Part shown: positions 35,903-45,800 of the stretch, piece by piece
Position numbering within the stretch: the first letter of the stretch is position 1
Layout: the number at the start of each line of letters is the position of its first letter
Source of the DNA: Candidatus Vicinibacter proximus
Lineage (GTDB): Bacteria; Bacteroidota; Bacteroidia; Chitinophagales; Saprospiraceae
DNA: 64,000 nt
Reading direction: 5' to 3'
Assembly: GCA_016713905.1 (NCBI GenBank)
Contig: JADJOE010000003.1
Coordinates: 1,178,001 to 1,242,000, forward strand
Notes under the pieces: generated by a model
Database searches by the model: none
What the model was told of the DNA's origin: nothing
The model's input: only the letters and a program-made list of their open reading frames with translations
Translations under genes and position numbers: made by a program

Positions 35903-36709
35903 CTACATGGTTTGTTCAAGAATTATTGGATTTAACTTATAGTTTTTATCCTTCAATAACTTTAGCATCCCAAATTGTCCATCAAAATGAGCTACTCCGA
36001 CTGAAGCAAAAACGCGTCCACTTTTAACCAATTTATCCAATGCGTTTACTAAAGTAAAATTCCTCTCATATAAAAATGGTCTGCGTAATGAACCGAGTTG
36101 CCGTTTCGTTGAATGATATAATTTAACAGTTTCCTGATGCTTATATAACTCAACCATATTTAATAATTGCCTTCTCCACATTTTGGAATTCCTAAAGGCC
36201 TTATTTAACATTTTGAATTGGTCTTTAATGGTCACCTTTTGCAAATGTTCAAAATGATAATTTAAACTCTCCAGACCAAACATTCCCTTTCCTATACCTT
36301 TTGAATACGTCCATATCATTTCATCAAAATTTGATGAACTTAGATTGCCCTGAATCATCTTTAAGGACAACAAATTGAAAAGTATTATTGGGTTTAAGTG
36401 TTCATGTGCACGCAATGACACTCCAAGAATTTTTTTGATTAAGAATTCATACTTAATCATTCTTGTCCTGGACCAATGTTTTTGATATGAATCACCTTCT
36501 GGAAGATTAAAATATTTTTCTGGAAAACTTTGGTCTACTTCATCAAGGTGTATTTCAGCTGCAACAATATCAGCGGTGATTATATATGGTTTGATCTGGG
36601 TAAAAATAGATTGCACCAATTCATTATTAATATGAATTGAACCAAACAGATAACCCGAACCTGATTCTTTATGATTGAACTCCCAAAGTAAAGAGTGTTT
36701 GGAAGTCAT
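35903..36709 (-). CDS. TraB/GumN family protein
   Basis: This 268-residue protein begins HSLLWEFNHKESGSGYLFGSIHI. The GSxH motif near residue 24 corresponds to the GTMH/GSxH motif of TraB/GumN proteins, and the C-terminal ASVGVAHFDGQFGMLKLL carries the second conserved Gly-x-x-His segment. The family includes pheromone-shutdown TraB and the Tiki metalloproteases; those two histidine motifs are thought to form the active site. No signal peptide is obvious, which is unusual for a Tiki-like enzyme. It starts the run leading to the TonB receptor and gldC. The function is unknown here. Confidence 0.78.
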   Translation of the reverse strand: MTSKHSLLWEFNHKESGSGYLFGSIHINNELVQSIFTQIKPYIITADIVAAEIHLDEVDQSFPEKYFNLPEGDSYQKHWSRTRMIKYEFLIKKILGVSLRAHEHLNPIILFNLLSLKMIQGNLSSSNFDEMIWTYSKGIGKGMFGLESLNYHFEHLQKVTIKDQFKMLNKAFRNSKMWRRQLLNMVELYKHQETVKLYHSTKRQLGSLRRPFLYERNFTLVNALDKLVKSGRVFASVGVAHFDGQFGMLKLLKDKNYKLNPIILEQTM

Positions 36710-36742
36710 ATTTAGAGTTCGTGAAAACTAAAAATAAAATAC

Positions 36743-37216
36743 TTATTCAATTTCGATAGGAAGAAGATGATTTTCCTTTATAATGGATAAATTCATTAAT
36801 GTTTTTAGTCTTTCGACCTCTTCAATTTGAGACAGTTTTTTAAATAGTAATGCCTCATAACTTTGCATATCCTTACAAACCACCTTCATTAATATGTCAG
36901 CATCCCCGGTTATCACAAAACATTCAATTATTTCATTAATACTCTTTACCCGTTCGATAAAACTTGCCAATGCATTTTCTTTGCTCCACTTCACATTAAC
37001 AAGAACAAAAGTACTAATAGACAAGTCCACTTTCTGAGGGTTGATCTTGGCATGATAACTTTCAATTACACCAGTCTGTTCCAACTTCTTTACTCTTTCC
37101 AAAGTCGGAGCGGGAGATAATCCAATTTTTTTTGACAACTCCAGGTTAGTAATTTTACTATTCTCCTGAAGTAAATTGAGGATCTTTACATCTATTTTAT
37201 CAAGTTTTTCCACCAT
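36743..37216 (-). CDS. Lrp/AsnC family transcriptional regulator
   Basis: This 157-residue regulator has an N-terminal helix-turn-helix (about 1-60, with LDKIDVKILNLLQENSKITN then LSKKIGLSPAPTLERVKKLE) and a C-terminal RAM ligand-binding domain (about 65-145, with ITGDADILMKVVCKDMQSYE). Members sense amino acids and commonly control amino-acid metabolism. It lies 160 bases downstream of the glutamate dehydrogenase gene on the same strand, so that enzyme is a reasonable guess for a target. No operator could be identified by eye. Confidence 0.93.
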   Translation of the reverse strand: MVEKLDKIDVKILNLLQENSKITNLELSKKIGLSPAPTLERVKKLEQTGVIESYHAKINPQKVDLSISTFVLVNVKWSKENALASFIERVKSINEIIECFVITGDADILMKVVCKDMQSYEALLFKKLSQIEEVERLKTLMNLSIIKENHLLPIEIE

Positions 37217-37376
37217 TGTAACAATCTTTAGAATATTTCACTGAAATCATCTTAATAACGATGCTAAAGTAGAATATTATTTTGAAAAACCTTTAAATTA
37301 AAGAAATATTAACAATTAGCTTTAACGTTTTAAGTCAAACATTGGCTAAAAATAAATAAATAAGAAATAAAAAGAT

Positions 37377-38798
37377 CTAAGGAAAAATGCCAAGATTGGC
37401 ATAATCATTTGAGATCTTTTCAAGCGCAACAACGAAAGCCGCATTTCTTAAGCTGCCAATATTTGGCCTACTGCTATAAACTTCCCAAATCTGTTGAAAA
37501 GAGGTAACCATAGTCTCTTCAAGGCCAGATCTTACCAAATCAATTTCATCAGCTCCATGAGTGAGGAATTGTTTTTCTTTTGCACTTATAGTCTTACCGG
37601 AAAGATTTTCAACAGTTTCTACTAGCTTTGAATATAGATTGGAATCAAAGCGCTTCTCCATCCTTCCAAAACGCATATGTGAAAGATTTTTTAACCATTC
37701 AAAGTATGATACTGTAACACCACCTGCATTTAAGTACATATCGGGAACAATCAAAATTCCTCGTTTTACTAATTCCTCTTCCGCATCTGCAGTTACTGGA
37801 CCATTGGCAGCTTCGCCAATTATTTTGGCTTTGATTCTTGAGGCATTTTCTATAGTAATTTGGCTCTCTAGCGCCGCAGGAATTAAAATGTCACATTCAA
37901 GCTCTAAAGCAGAATCTCTGCGTTCTAAAGTACTTGTTCCTGGAAAGTTTAAAATAGAACCGGTTTCTTTCCGGAACTCTAATAATTTTTTAATATCAAT
38001 TCCATTTGGATCATGAATGGATCCCTCATATTCAGCGACACCAATTACCTTTACCCCTCCTTCTTCTTGCATTATAATTCCTGAAAATGACCCTACATTC
38101 CCCATTCCCTGGATCACAACTGTCTTGCCATTCAAACCTTTGGTAAGGCCTAACTTGGTCATCGCTTCTTCTGTCTCACAAAGTTCTCTCAAACCATAAA
38201 AAACCCCCCTTCCTGTGGCTTCGTTTCTTCCCCTTATTCCGTTTTGGTTGACAGGTTTTCCTGTAACACAGCCAGAAGCATCAATTTCACCTCCTTTAAA
38301 AGTGACATAAGTATCTAAAATCCAAGCCATTTCACGAGGTCCTGTACCATAATCAGGAGCAGGAACATCAATTCCAGGACCAATAAAATTTTTCTTGATT
38401 AATTCAGTAGTATACCTTCTCGTTATACGTTCCAACTGATCCTCTGTGTACTGCCATGGATTGATTTTGACCCCACCCTTTGCGCCACCAAAAGGCACAT
38501 CAACAATAGCACATTTATATGTCATCAAGGCTGCTAGAGCCTCCACTTCATCCTTATTGACATGCTGACTATAACGAATCCCACCTTTGGTAGGCAATCG
38601 GTGATGGCTATGCTGTGCCCTATATGCCTCTATTACTTGGATTTCATCCCCAATTCTCACAGGAAAACGAATCTCATAAACAGCATTGCAGGCACGAATC
38701 TGAGCCAATATTCCTTTTGGAATATTGGTAAAGCCGGCAGCACGGTCAAAATTTCTATTAACGCTATCTAAAAAAGAATTTGCTGAAATATCACTCAT
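37377..38798 (-). CDS. gdhA: Glutamate dehydrogenase (Glu/Leu/Phe/Val family)
   Basis: This enzyme interconverts glutamate with 2-oxoglutarate and ammonia. It has 473 residues. The N-terminal substrate domain includes LPTKGGIRYSQHVNKDE (Lys71) and the catalytic VDVPFGGAKGGV with Lys107. The nucleotide domain has VIQGMGNVGSFSG. These are standard family motifs. The cofactor preference cannot be read reliably, and the symbol gdhA is generic. The start codon region overlaps the end of ccmD by 8 bases, so it is translated from the ccmB-C-D transcript or an internal promoter. A Lrp-type regulator follows. Confidence 0.93.
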   Translation of the reverse strand: MSDISANSFLDSVNRNFDRAAGFTNIPKGILAQIRACNAVYEIRFPVRIGDEIQVIEAYRAQHSHHRLPTKGGIRYSQHVNKDEVEALAALMTYKCAIVDVPFGGAKGGVKINPWQYTEDQLERITRRYTTELIKKNFIGPGIDVPAPDYGTGPREMAWILDTYVTFKGGEIDASGCVTGKPVNQNGIRGRNEATGRGVFYGLRELCETEEAMTKLGLTKGLNGKTVVIQGMGNVGSFSGIIMQEEGGVKVIGVAEYEGSIHDPNGIDIKKLLEFRKETGSILNFPGTSTLERRDSALELECDILIPAALESQITIENASRIKAKIIGEAANGPVTADAEEELVKRGILIVPDMYLNAGGVTVSYFEWLKNLSHMRFGRMEKRFDSNLYSKLVETVENLSGKTISAKEKQFLTHGADEIDLVRSGLEETMVTSFQQIWEVYSSRPNIGSLRNAAFVVALEKISNDYANLGIFP

Positions 38799-39000
38799 GA
38801 TTTATTCTATTTTCAAGTTTACTAAGCTTTCTATCAAGTACAATTAGAAAAATAATTATCCCAGAAAAGATAATAAAAATAACTCCAAATACCACATTGA
38901 TTTTTCCTGTACTTCTCATAAAATCCTGACTTTGTGCATGTCCTGAAATCAGAAAAAAACAAAAAAATAACTGTGTAAGGAAGATTCTAATTTTTTTCAT
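38791..39000 (-). CDS. ccmD: CcmD family protein
   Basis: This 69-residue protein has a signal-like hydrophobic segment (about 5-22, ending GHAQ), a short periplasmic part with MRSTGKINVV, one transmembrane helix (about 35-55), then a cytosolic LDRKLSKLENR tail. This is the Bacteroidota CcmD-like pattern. CcmD stabilises the CcmC-haem-CcmE complex in cytochrome c maturation. Its position 52 bases after ccmC supports the call; it overlaps the glutamate dehydrogenase start. Confidence 0.8.
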   Translation of the reverse strand: MKKIRIFLTQLFFCFFLISGHAQSQDFMRSTGKINVVFGVIFIIFSGIIIFLIVLDRKLSKLENRINHE

Positions 39001-39052
39001 AAACTAAACGCGAAATTGAGTTTAAAATTCTAAATAAAGAAATATTTGGAAA

Positions 39053-40114
39053 TTATTTATCTTCATGATCATCTAAAGCAGTTTTAACACGTTCCAATCT
39101 ATATTGCAATTGTGCAATCCAAAAGCCTAAAATGCTAAATCCAACAACTGCTGGATAAAATACCAGTCTTAAAGCATTATCCATGTCATCAGAGCCAAAG
39201 GCTGGATTTCCTCCATTCCCAGGATGCAAACTGTCGGTAAGCCTGGGCAGCACAAAAATCAAGGGAACTACGGCTACCAAAGCAAAAATGTTATATGCCC
39301 CGGAAATCCGAGCCCTTCTATCTGGGTCTTCAATGCTGGACCGTAAAATCAAATAAGCAAAATAAATAAGCATAGATAATGCTGACATGTTCAATTTAAT
39401 ATCGTTAGTCCACCAGGTATCCCATGTATTTCTAGCCCACAGTGAACCTGTAGCTAAACCTAAAACTCCAAATAACATGGCAGTTTTCACCAAAGCGGAG
39501 GACCGTAAATCAAAATCTCTGTTTTGGGTCTTTAAATAACGTATAGCATAATATACCGAGACCATTAACATGGAAAACATAGCGAACCACAAGGAAACAT
39601 GAAAAAATGTGTTTCGGATGGTCTCATAAAGAATATTTCTGTAAGGAAATCTGTATGTGTGGATAACATGAAACCCAGGACTCTTGGAAATTGTCCAGGA
39701 TAAGTCTCCTTCAATCTCATTAATGGAATCCTGACTTAAAACGATCTTTGATGGAAGTACACTTGTTCCATCAAAATCCGAATCAACTATAAAGGAACAT
39801 TGTACTAAATTGAGTTTACCAGGTAAATGTTGTGGCAAGTTAAAAACAGCATCTAACTCCGTATCATTGATTATCGCAACCTCCTCCGCTTTGAGTAAAA
39901 ATGAATTACCTGTTTTAAGATAAGTGCTTACATTACCCTTTGTATAATTAGTATTGTAACCCTTCACATTGATGTTTACTTTCTGGTAGGTCTTAAATCT
40001 GTTTGGCTTAACATCAAAAATCCCAGGTTTTAATGGGGTTAATAAACCAACTATAAGAACATAAACCATCAGCAATACCCCTAAATATTTCCACCAATGA
40101 ATTTTATAAAACAT
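39053..40114 (-). CDS. ccmC: Haem export/handling protein CcmC with extra periplasmic domain
   Basis: CcmC delivers haem to CcmE for cytochrome c maturation. The haem-handling WWD region is present as SLWARNTWDTWWTND, with flanking helices and conserved histidines (FFHVSLWFAMF; LHPGNGG). At 353 residues it is over 100 longer than typical CcmC (about 220-245). The excess is a hydrophilic beta-like segment (about 32-145) between the first helix (9-26) and the second (about 170). I see no standard domain in it. ccmB lies 3 bases upstream and ccmD 52 bases downstream. ccmA and ccmE are not in the window. Confidence 0.88.
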   Translation of the reverse strand: MFYKIHWWKYLGVLLMVYVLIVGLLTPLKPGIFDVKPNRFKTYQKVNINVKGYNTNYTKGNVSTYLKTGNSFLLKAEEVAIINDTELDAVFNLPQHLPGKLNLVQCSFIVDSDFDGTSVLPSKIVLSQDSINEIEGDLSWTISKSPGFHVIHTYRFPYRNILYETIRNTFFHVSLWFAMFSMLMVSVYYAIRYLKTQNRDFDLRSSALVKTAMLFGVLGLATGSLWARNTWDTWWTNDIKLNMSALSMLIYFAYLILRSSIEDPDRRARISGAYNIFALVAVVPLIFVLPRLTDSLHPGNGGNPAFGSDDMDNALRLVFYPAVVGFSILGFWIAQLQYRLERVKTALDDHEDK

Positions 40115-40117
40115 AAA

Positions 40118-40768
40118 TTAGTTTTTCCAAGTTAAAGGGACCAAAAAAACAATCATAGCTAGTACAAACAAATTAATCCCAACAATGATTCTTAAACCGG
40201 AAAAAAAACTCTCAAACTCATAACCGTTTAGAATTTTTAATCCTGTTTCATAAGCTGTCCCCAATAATGGAAAGCTTAATGGTAGCACCAACACAGTAAG
40301 CAACAATGTCTTTCCTTGTCCCTGGCTTGCTAAAAACGAGGAAAAAGTCAAAATCAATGCCATCCCTGTGTTGAAGAATAGCAACAAAATCATCCAACCC
40401 CTCAATTCTGATTTCACCAGCGGAATAAGAATACTTAATACACCCCACAACAAAATACCAAGAACATTTAATAGAATAAACAGGTAGGCAGATTTGGCAG
40501 CAAAAAGCTTGAATGGATGTAGTAGTTGATAGCTAATTATCTTAAACCTCTGGGTGTCATCTTCAAACACCCTTGATCCTGTAAAAAAACATAAAAACAT
40601 AAAAACAAGCCAGTACAATAAATTCCATAATTCGGGACTACCTCCTCCAGAAAAAAAATAAATCAAATAACTGACCCCAAAAAGGAAAGCAATCACCCCA
40701 CCTAATTGATAAAGAGATCTCCATTCGTAAACCAACTCCTTCCGCACCAAACTTATGAAAGATTTCAT
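40118..40768 (-). CDS. ccmB: Haem exporter protein CcmB
   Basis: CcmB is a membrane subunit of the CcmAB ABC system, which supplies energy for release of holo-CcmE during cytochrome c maturation. This 216-residue protein has six predicted membrane helices. Its N-terminus (FISLVRKELVYEWRSLYQLGG) and the FFTGSRVFEDDTQR segment are characteristic of the family, and LLTVLVLPLSFPLLG is near the usual conserved helix. It leads the ccmB-ccmC-ccmD-gdhA run and has a -7 box immediately upstream. Confidence 0.92.
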   Translation of the reverse strand: MKSFISLVRKELVYEWRSLYQLGGVIAFLFGVSYLIYFFSGGGSPELWNLLYWLVFMFLCFFTGSRVFEDDTQRFKIISYQLLHPFKLFAAKSAYLFILLNVLGILLWGVLSILIPLVKSELRGWMILLLFFNTGMALILTFSSFLASQGQGKTLLLTVLVLPLSFPLLGTAYETGLKILNGYEFESFFSGLRIIVGINLFVLAMIVFLVPLTWKN

Positions 40769-40775
40769 TTGAATG

Positions 40776-40783
40776 CAAAAGTA
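40776..40783 (-). promoter_or_regulatory. -7 box for ccmB
   Basis: The minus strand reads TACTTTTG (TANNTTTG). The predicted start of transcription is almost at the ccmB ATG (40768), so the message would have little or no leader. No clear -33 box. Confidence 0.4.
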
Positions 40784-40944
40784 ATCTAAATCTGACCAGT
40801 TAAGGTAAATGGAAACCCTATTGTCCTCAAGAATAAATATTAAATTCAGTCGTATAAATCATTGAAATTCAAAATAATACATTATTAAAATAATTAATTT
40901 ATATGTAGCTATATAATAGAGTATTACATATTATATAATAATCA

Positions 40945-40952
40945 TATATTTG
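40945..40952 (+). promoter_or_regulatory. -7 box for the amidase gene
   Basis: TATATTTG fits TANNTTTG; transcription would begin about 10 bases before the ATG at 40968. The upstream sequence is very AT-rich and no distinct -33 element stands out. Confidence 0.45.
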
Positions 40953-40967
40953 TGATAAATACTTCGT

Positions 40968-42362
40968 ATGTTTCATAGGCTGTTTATAGTTGCAACCCTT
41001 CTTAGTCTTAGTTTTATCGTTAATGCACAAAACAAGAAAAAAGAATACTTAACAGTCAAGGCCGCAAAAGGTCAAGGTGTTTATAGTTTACTTAGAACCT
41101 ATAATCTATTGGACCAAAAATGCAACCTGGATATGTTTTATGAAATCAATAAGCTATCACCTGCCTCAGAGTTAACCAAAGGTAGGACTTACAAACTACC
41201 TGTAATTAAAACTCAATACGATGGAAAAAGCATTAGAACAAGCCTTGAAATAGTGGATTATGAATCAGCAAAAGCCATCCAAAAATTCAACCAGGAATTG
41301 GTTAAAGCCAAGCTAAGGTCTACTGACTACAAATCAACAGGAGAATTATTGGTTCCAATATTTTATAATGGTTGCGAAGCTCAGGAAGTTGGTCAAAAAA
41401 AAGTACAATCATCCGTAGATAAAAGTTATGCGGCAAAATTAAAGTCATCATCACTTGAACCCATTCAAGCGCTTAATTCCACTCCACAGCTCAAGAACAA
41501 AAGGATTCTGGTTGCAGACACTAAATTAGATGAGAAAAATTTTGAGGATGAGATGGGGAAAATCCAAAATAATCGTAGAACTCTAAAAATCACCTCTGAG
41601 AACGACAAACCATTTACGCGACAAGTGTCCAATAAAATGGTTAAAGTTTCCTTATTTGGCAAAGAAAAAAGTGAGGTTCCCATTGAATCAGATGAACTAA
41701 AAGACCAAATATTTTATATAGTTCCTGGGCATGGTGGCCCTGACCCCGGAGCTTTGGCTAAGTTACCCAACAGCCATACAATCTGTGAAGATGAATATGC
41801 TTATGATGTTAGCCTCAGACTTGCACGAAATCTAATTATTCGGGGTGCGACTGTACATATAATTGTACAGGATAAAAATGATGGCATCCGGGACGATAGA
41901 TACTTAGATTGTGATGAGGATGAAAAAGTGATGGGAGGTCTTGAAATGCCCACCAGTCAAAAGAAAAGATTAAGACAAGGGATGGTCAAAGTAAATCAAC
42001 TTTACCTTGAACATAAATTAGAAGGATTTAAAAAACAATGGATGGTTTCAATACACATCGATTCACAGCCTGAAGAAAACAGACAGGATGTATTCTTTTA
42101 TTATCAAGCAGACAGCAAGAAAAGCAAAAGAAAAGCAAAAGATCTTCAAAAAGTGTTTACCGAAAAATACCAGGAAGTTCAAGGGAGAGATTACAATGGA
42201 AGCATTTCTACAAGGCCACTTTATGTTATACGAGCTTCACAGCCTGATCCCATATTTATTGAGCTGGCAAATATTCGAAACCCTAAAGATCAGGAAAGAA
42301 TCCTTTCTCCCAAAAATCGTCAGGTACTTGCTGACTGGCTCTTACAAGGCTTTTTAGATTAA
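40968..42362 (+). CDS. N-acetylmuramoyl-L-alanine amidase with LysM-like domain
   Basis: This enzyme cleaves the bond between MurNAc and L-alanine in peptidoglycan. Residues 1-21 are a signal peptide (ending NAQ). A LysM-like segment follows (about 28-80: VYSLLRTYNL ... FYEINKLSPASELTKGRTYKL). After a low-complexity linker, the Amidase_3 domain (about 248-464) shows the zinc-binding VPGHGGPDPGA with His255, acidic CEDEYAYD (about 273-280), and SIHID containing the second metal histidine. At 464 residues it is longer than simple amidases, because of the linker. It should act in the periplasm during cell division or remodelling. Confidence 0.9.
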   Translation: MFHRLFIVATLLSLSFIVNAQNKKKEYLTVKAAKGQGVYSLLRTYNLLDQKCNLDMFYEINKLSPASELTKGRTYKLPVIKTQYDGKSIRTSLEIVDYESAKAIQKFNQELVKAKLRSTDYKSTGELLVPIFYNGCEAQEVGQKKVQSSVDKSYAAKLKSSSLEPIQALNSTPQLKNKRILVADTKLDEKNFEDEMGKIQNNRRTLKITSENDKPFTRQVSNKMVKVSLFGKEKSEVPIESDELKDQIFYIVPGHGGPDPGALAKLPNSHTICEDEYAYDVSLRLARNLIIRGATVHIIVQDKNDGIRDDRYLDCDEDEKVMGGLEMPTSQKKRLRQGMVKVNQLYLEHKLEGFKKQWMVSIHIDSQPEENRQDVFFYYQADSKKSKRKAKDLQKVFTEKYQEVQGRDYNGSISTRPLYVIRASQPDPIFIELANIRNPKDQERILSPKNRQVLADWLLQGFLD

Positions 42363-42753
42363 AGCCATCCTTGCATAAAAGAGCTTTGTTTTAATGTACA
42401 AATTGGGAAAACCAGAAACACATCAAACTGACGGCAATGCCTATAAGTAATTGCATTTTTTGAATACAGTAGTGACAATATATTTCATTAACAACACTTT
42501 CCCTAAAGATAAAAGACTCCTACACTTTTGATTCAGTGAGAATTTATGTAGAATGGCTAAAGTCCAATAAAGACAAACGCTCCCGAATAGGTAAGTCTTT
42601 AACTACCATCCAAAGTAAAAGACGGAAGTTCATTAAGTGCATTATACCTTCCTAACAGTATCAAGTTGGTAGGCATGCACCAATGCGGTATACTCGGTAA
42701 TTGAAGTTATTTTGACTTGAAATAGAAATTCTAAGAAATAAAATGGATTGAAA
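42363..42753. other. Convergent intergenic gap with a short open stretch
   Basis: About 390 bases between the amidase and the rpoC terminator. The only feature is a 59-codon plus-strand open stretch (42476-42655) without a good start; its translation is basic (VRIYVEWLKSNKDKRSR, then IQSKRRKFIKCIIPS) and could be a decayed fragment. I recognise no family and see no RNA gene or repeat. Confidence 0.3.
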
Positions 42754-42787
42754 TAAAAAAGGGACAATGTATGCATTGCCCCTTTTC
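42754..42787 (-). terminator. Rho-independent terminator of rpoBC
   Basis: The minus strand folds as AAAAGGGGCAATG, loop CATA, CATTGTCCCTTTT with one G-U pair, then continues with Ts. It begins 22 bases after the rpoC stop, and closes the ribosomal-protein/RNA-polymerase transcript. Confidence 0.85.
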
Positions 42788-42808
42788 CAATTTTTTAAAT
42801 AAAATTTC

Positions 42809-45800
42809 TTACAATTCAGAAGAATGCTTTCTCCTAAAACCTGTATTAACCAAAAGATCTTTGTAAATCTTTTGACCAGTACCAGCAGGTATTTTCTTTC
42901 CAATGATCACATTCTCTTTCAAGCCTGATAAGTCATCAGACTTGGCAGCTATTGCTGCTGAACTTAATACTTTTGTGGTTTCTTGGAAAGATGCCGCTGA
43001 GATCCAGCTACTTGTTCCAAGGGATGCCCTTGTTATACCCAAAAGCAGGGAGCTGGATGTGGCCGAAACTGCATCTCTAAATTCACAAATTTTCTTGTCG
43101 TTCCTTTTTAGAAATGAATTTTCTTCTCTCAACTGTCTGATGGATACCAATTGACCTCGTTTAAGTTTAACTGAATCTCCTGCTTCGGTGATCACTTTTT
43201 TGTCAAAAATATTATCATTCTCTGCAATAAATGTCCACTTATCAACTGGTTCTCCTTCAAGTAAAGTAGTATCACCTGGATCTTCTATTTGAACCCAACG
43301 CATCATTTGCCTTACGATTACCTCAATATGTTTATCATTGATGTTTATCCCCTGAGAACGATAAACTTCCTGGACACCATTCACCAAATAAGATTGTACT
43401 GCGAAGAGACCTTTGATTTGGAGGATATCACGAGGCGCAATAGTTCCGTCCGAAAGTGGTAGACCGGCTCTGATAAAATCACCTTCTTGCACGAGAATAT
43501 GTTTGGATAATCCTATCAAATATTTTCTTCTTTGTCCTGTCCTTTCATCTTCTACGAAAATCTCTCTATTTCCTCTTTTGATTTTTCCATAAATAACGAT
43601 ACCATCAATTTCTGATACAACAGCTGGATTTGAAGGATTTCGAGCTTCAAATAATTCTGTAACCCTTGGAAGACCTCCTGTAATATCTGATACTTTACTT
43701 ACGTTTCTTGGAATTTTTCCAATTTTTTGACCTGCTGAGATTTCTTCATTATCCTCTATGGAAATATATGCTCCCACAGGCAAAGAATAACTTTTTAGTT
43801 CTTCTCCACTAGGACTCACAATAAAAATTGCAGGAATCTTTTTCTTATTCTTGGATTCAATTATAATTTTTTCGGAATATCCGGTTTGATCATCCCTTTC
43901 CATTCTGAAAGTTACGCCCTCCTCTATCGAGTCAAATTTTACAATTCCCGAAAACTCTGACACTATCAATGCATTAAAAGGATCCCAGTTACACAAGATT
44001 TCTCCTTTAGTAACCTTCTGGCCATCCTTGATTAACAAAGTAGCTCCATAAGGTACATGTGCGCTGGTAAGTAATTTCCTATTATCTGGATCTAGCACTT
44101 TTATTTCACCCGAACGAGACAGCACAACATGAGATTTAACACCACCTTCATGCGATTCGGCAAATTTTACACCATCAAATTCAATAATTCCATCAAACTT
44201 GGCTGTAACTTCTGATTCGGCTTTTGAAACCGCTGCAACCCCACCCACGTGGAACGTCCTAAGGGTTAACTGTGTTCCCGGCTCTCCAATACTTTGGGCT
44301 GCAATTATACCAACAGCATCTCCGGTCTCCGTAATTCTACCGGTAGCCATATTCTTGCCATAACATTTGGTGCAAACTCCCTTCCGAGCCTCACAAGTAA
44401 GCACAGAACGAATCATTACGTATTCTACACCAGATTTCTCTATATAATTAGCAGTTTTCTCATCAATATATTCTCCTGCAGCAATGATAACTTCATCTGT
44501 AACCGGATGATGGACATTATTCAAGGTAAATCTACCTTGAATTCTAGAGGATAAATTCTCTATAACCTTGTCATTGTCAATCAAAGCTGAAGTATCAATA
44601 CCTCTAAGCGTATTACAATCTTCATCTGTAATAACGACATCCTGAGCTACATCCACCAACCTCCTGGTAAGATACCCGGCATCCGCTGTCTTTAATGCTG
44701 TATCTGCTAGACCCTTACGCGCACCGTGGGTGGATATAAAATACTCAAGAACTGAAAGTCCATCCTGAAAATTGGAAAGAATCGGATTTTCAATGATTGC
44801 ACCTCCTGTATCTCCTGATTTTCTAGGCTTTGCCATTAGTCCTCTCAACCCACAAAGCTGCTTAATCTGTTGTTTGGATCCTCTAGCACCGGAATGCAAC
44901 ATCATGTATACTGAATTAAACCCTCCCTTATGTAAGGCTAATTCCTTCATCAAATTGTCGGTAATTCTATTATCCGCATAGGTCCATCGGTCAATAATTT
45001 GATTGTAACGCTCATTATTTGTGATTAAACCCATATTGTAGCTATCCCACACTTCATCAACTTCCTTTTGAGCATCAACAAGGGTTTTGGCTTTAATGGA
45101 TGGCGTTATTAAATCCCCAAGATTGAATGAAAGTCCTGCTTTAAAAGCCCAAAAGAAGCCCATATCCTTGATATCATCCAGGAATTTGGCTGTAACAGCA
45201 AAATTTGTTCGCTGGATAATTTCCCCAATGTATTGTTTCAGATGTTTTTTAGTCATCAATTCATTAACAAAAGGAACACTCAGTGGTACAGCTTCATTAA
45301 AGATCACCCTTCCTACCGTGGTCTTTACAATTTTTTGTACCATTTCGCCATTATCATCCTCAGCTCTTGCCTTTACCTTTATTGGATCATGTAATGAAAT
45401 TTTACCTTCATTAAATGAAATAATTACCTCTTCAGAACTGTAAAATACCGGCTCTTTAATTGTTTTTTCAGTTACTCTTTCTTTAGTCAGATAATATAGC
45501 CCCAAGACCATGTCTTGAGAAGGCAAGGTTACAGGAGAACCGTCCTGTGGATTTAACATATTGTGAGGAGCAAGCATAAGTAACTGAGCCTCAAGAATTG
45601 AAGCGTTACTTAAAGGTACGTGAACTGCCATTTGGTCACCATCGAAGTCCGCGTTAAATGCACCACATACCAATGGGTGTAATTGAATTGCTTTACCTTC
45701 TACAAGAGTTGGTTGGAAAGCCTGTATTGAAAGTCGGTGAAGTGTTGGGGCACGGTTCAACAATACTGGATGACCTTTTAAAATATTTTCAAGAATATCC

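Noticed and set aside
42661..42903. 80-residue minus-strand open frame at the rpoC 3' end
   Set aside because: It is a shifted frame covering the rpoC C-terminus, the terminator and part of the spacer; its sequence has no domain and it overlaps the true rpoC end.
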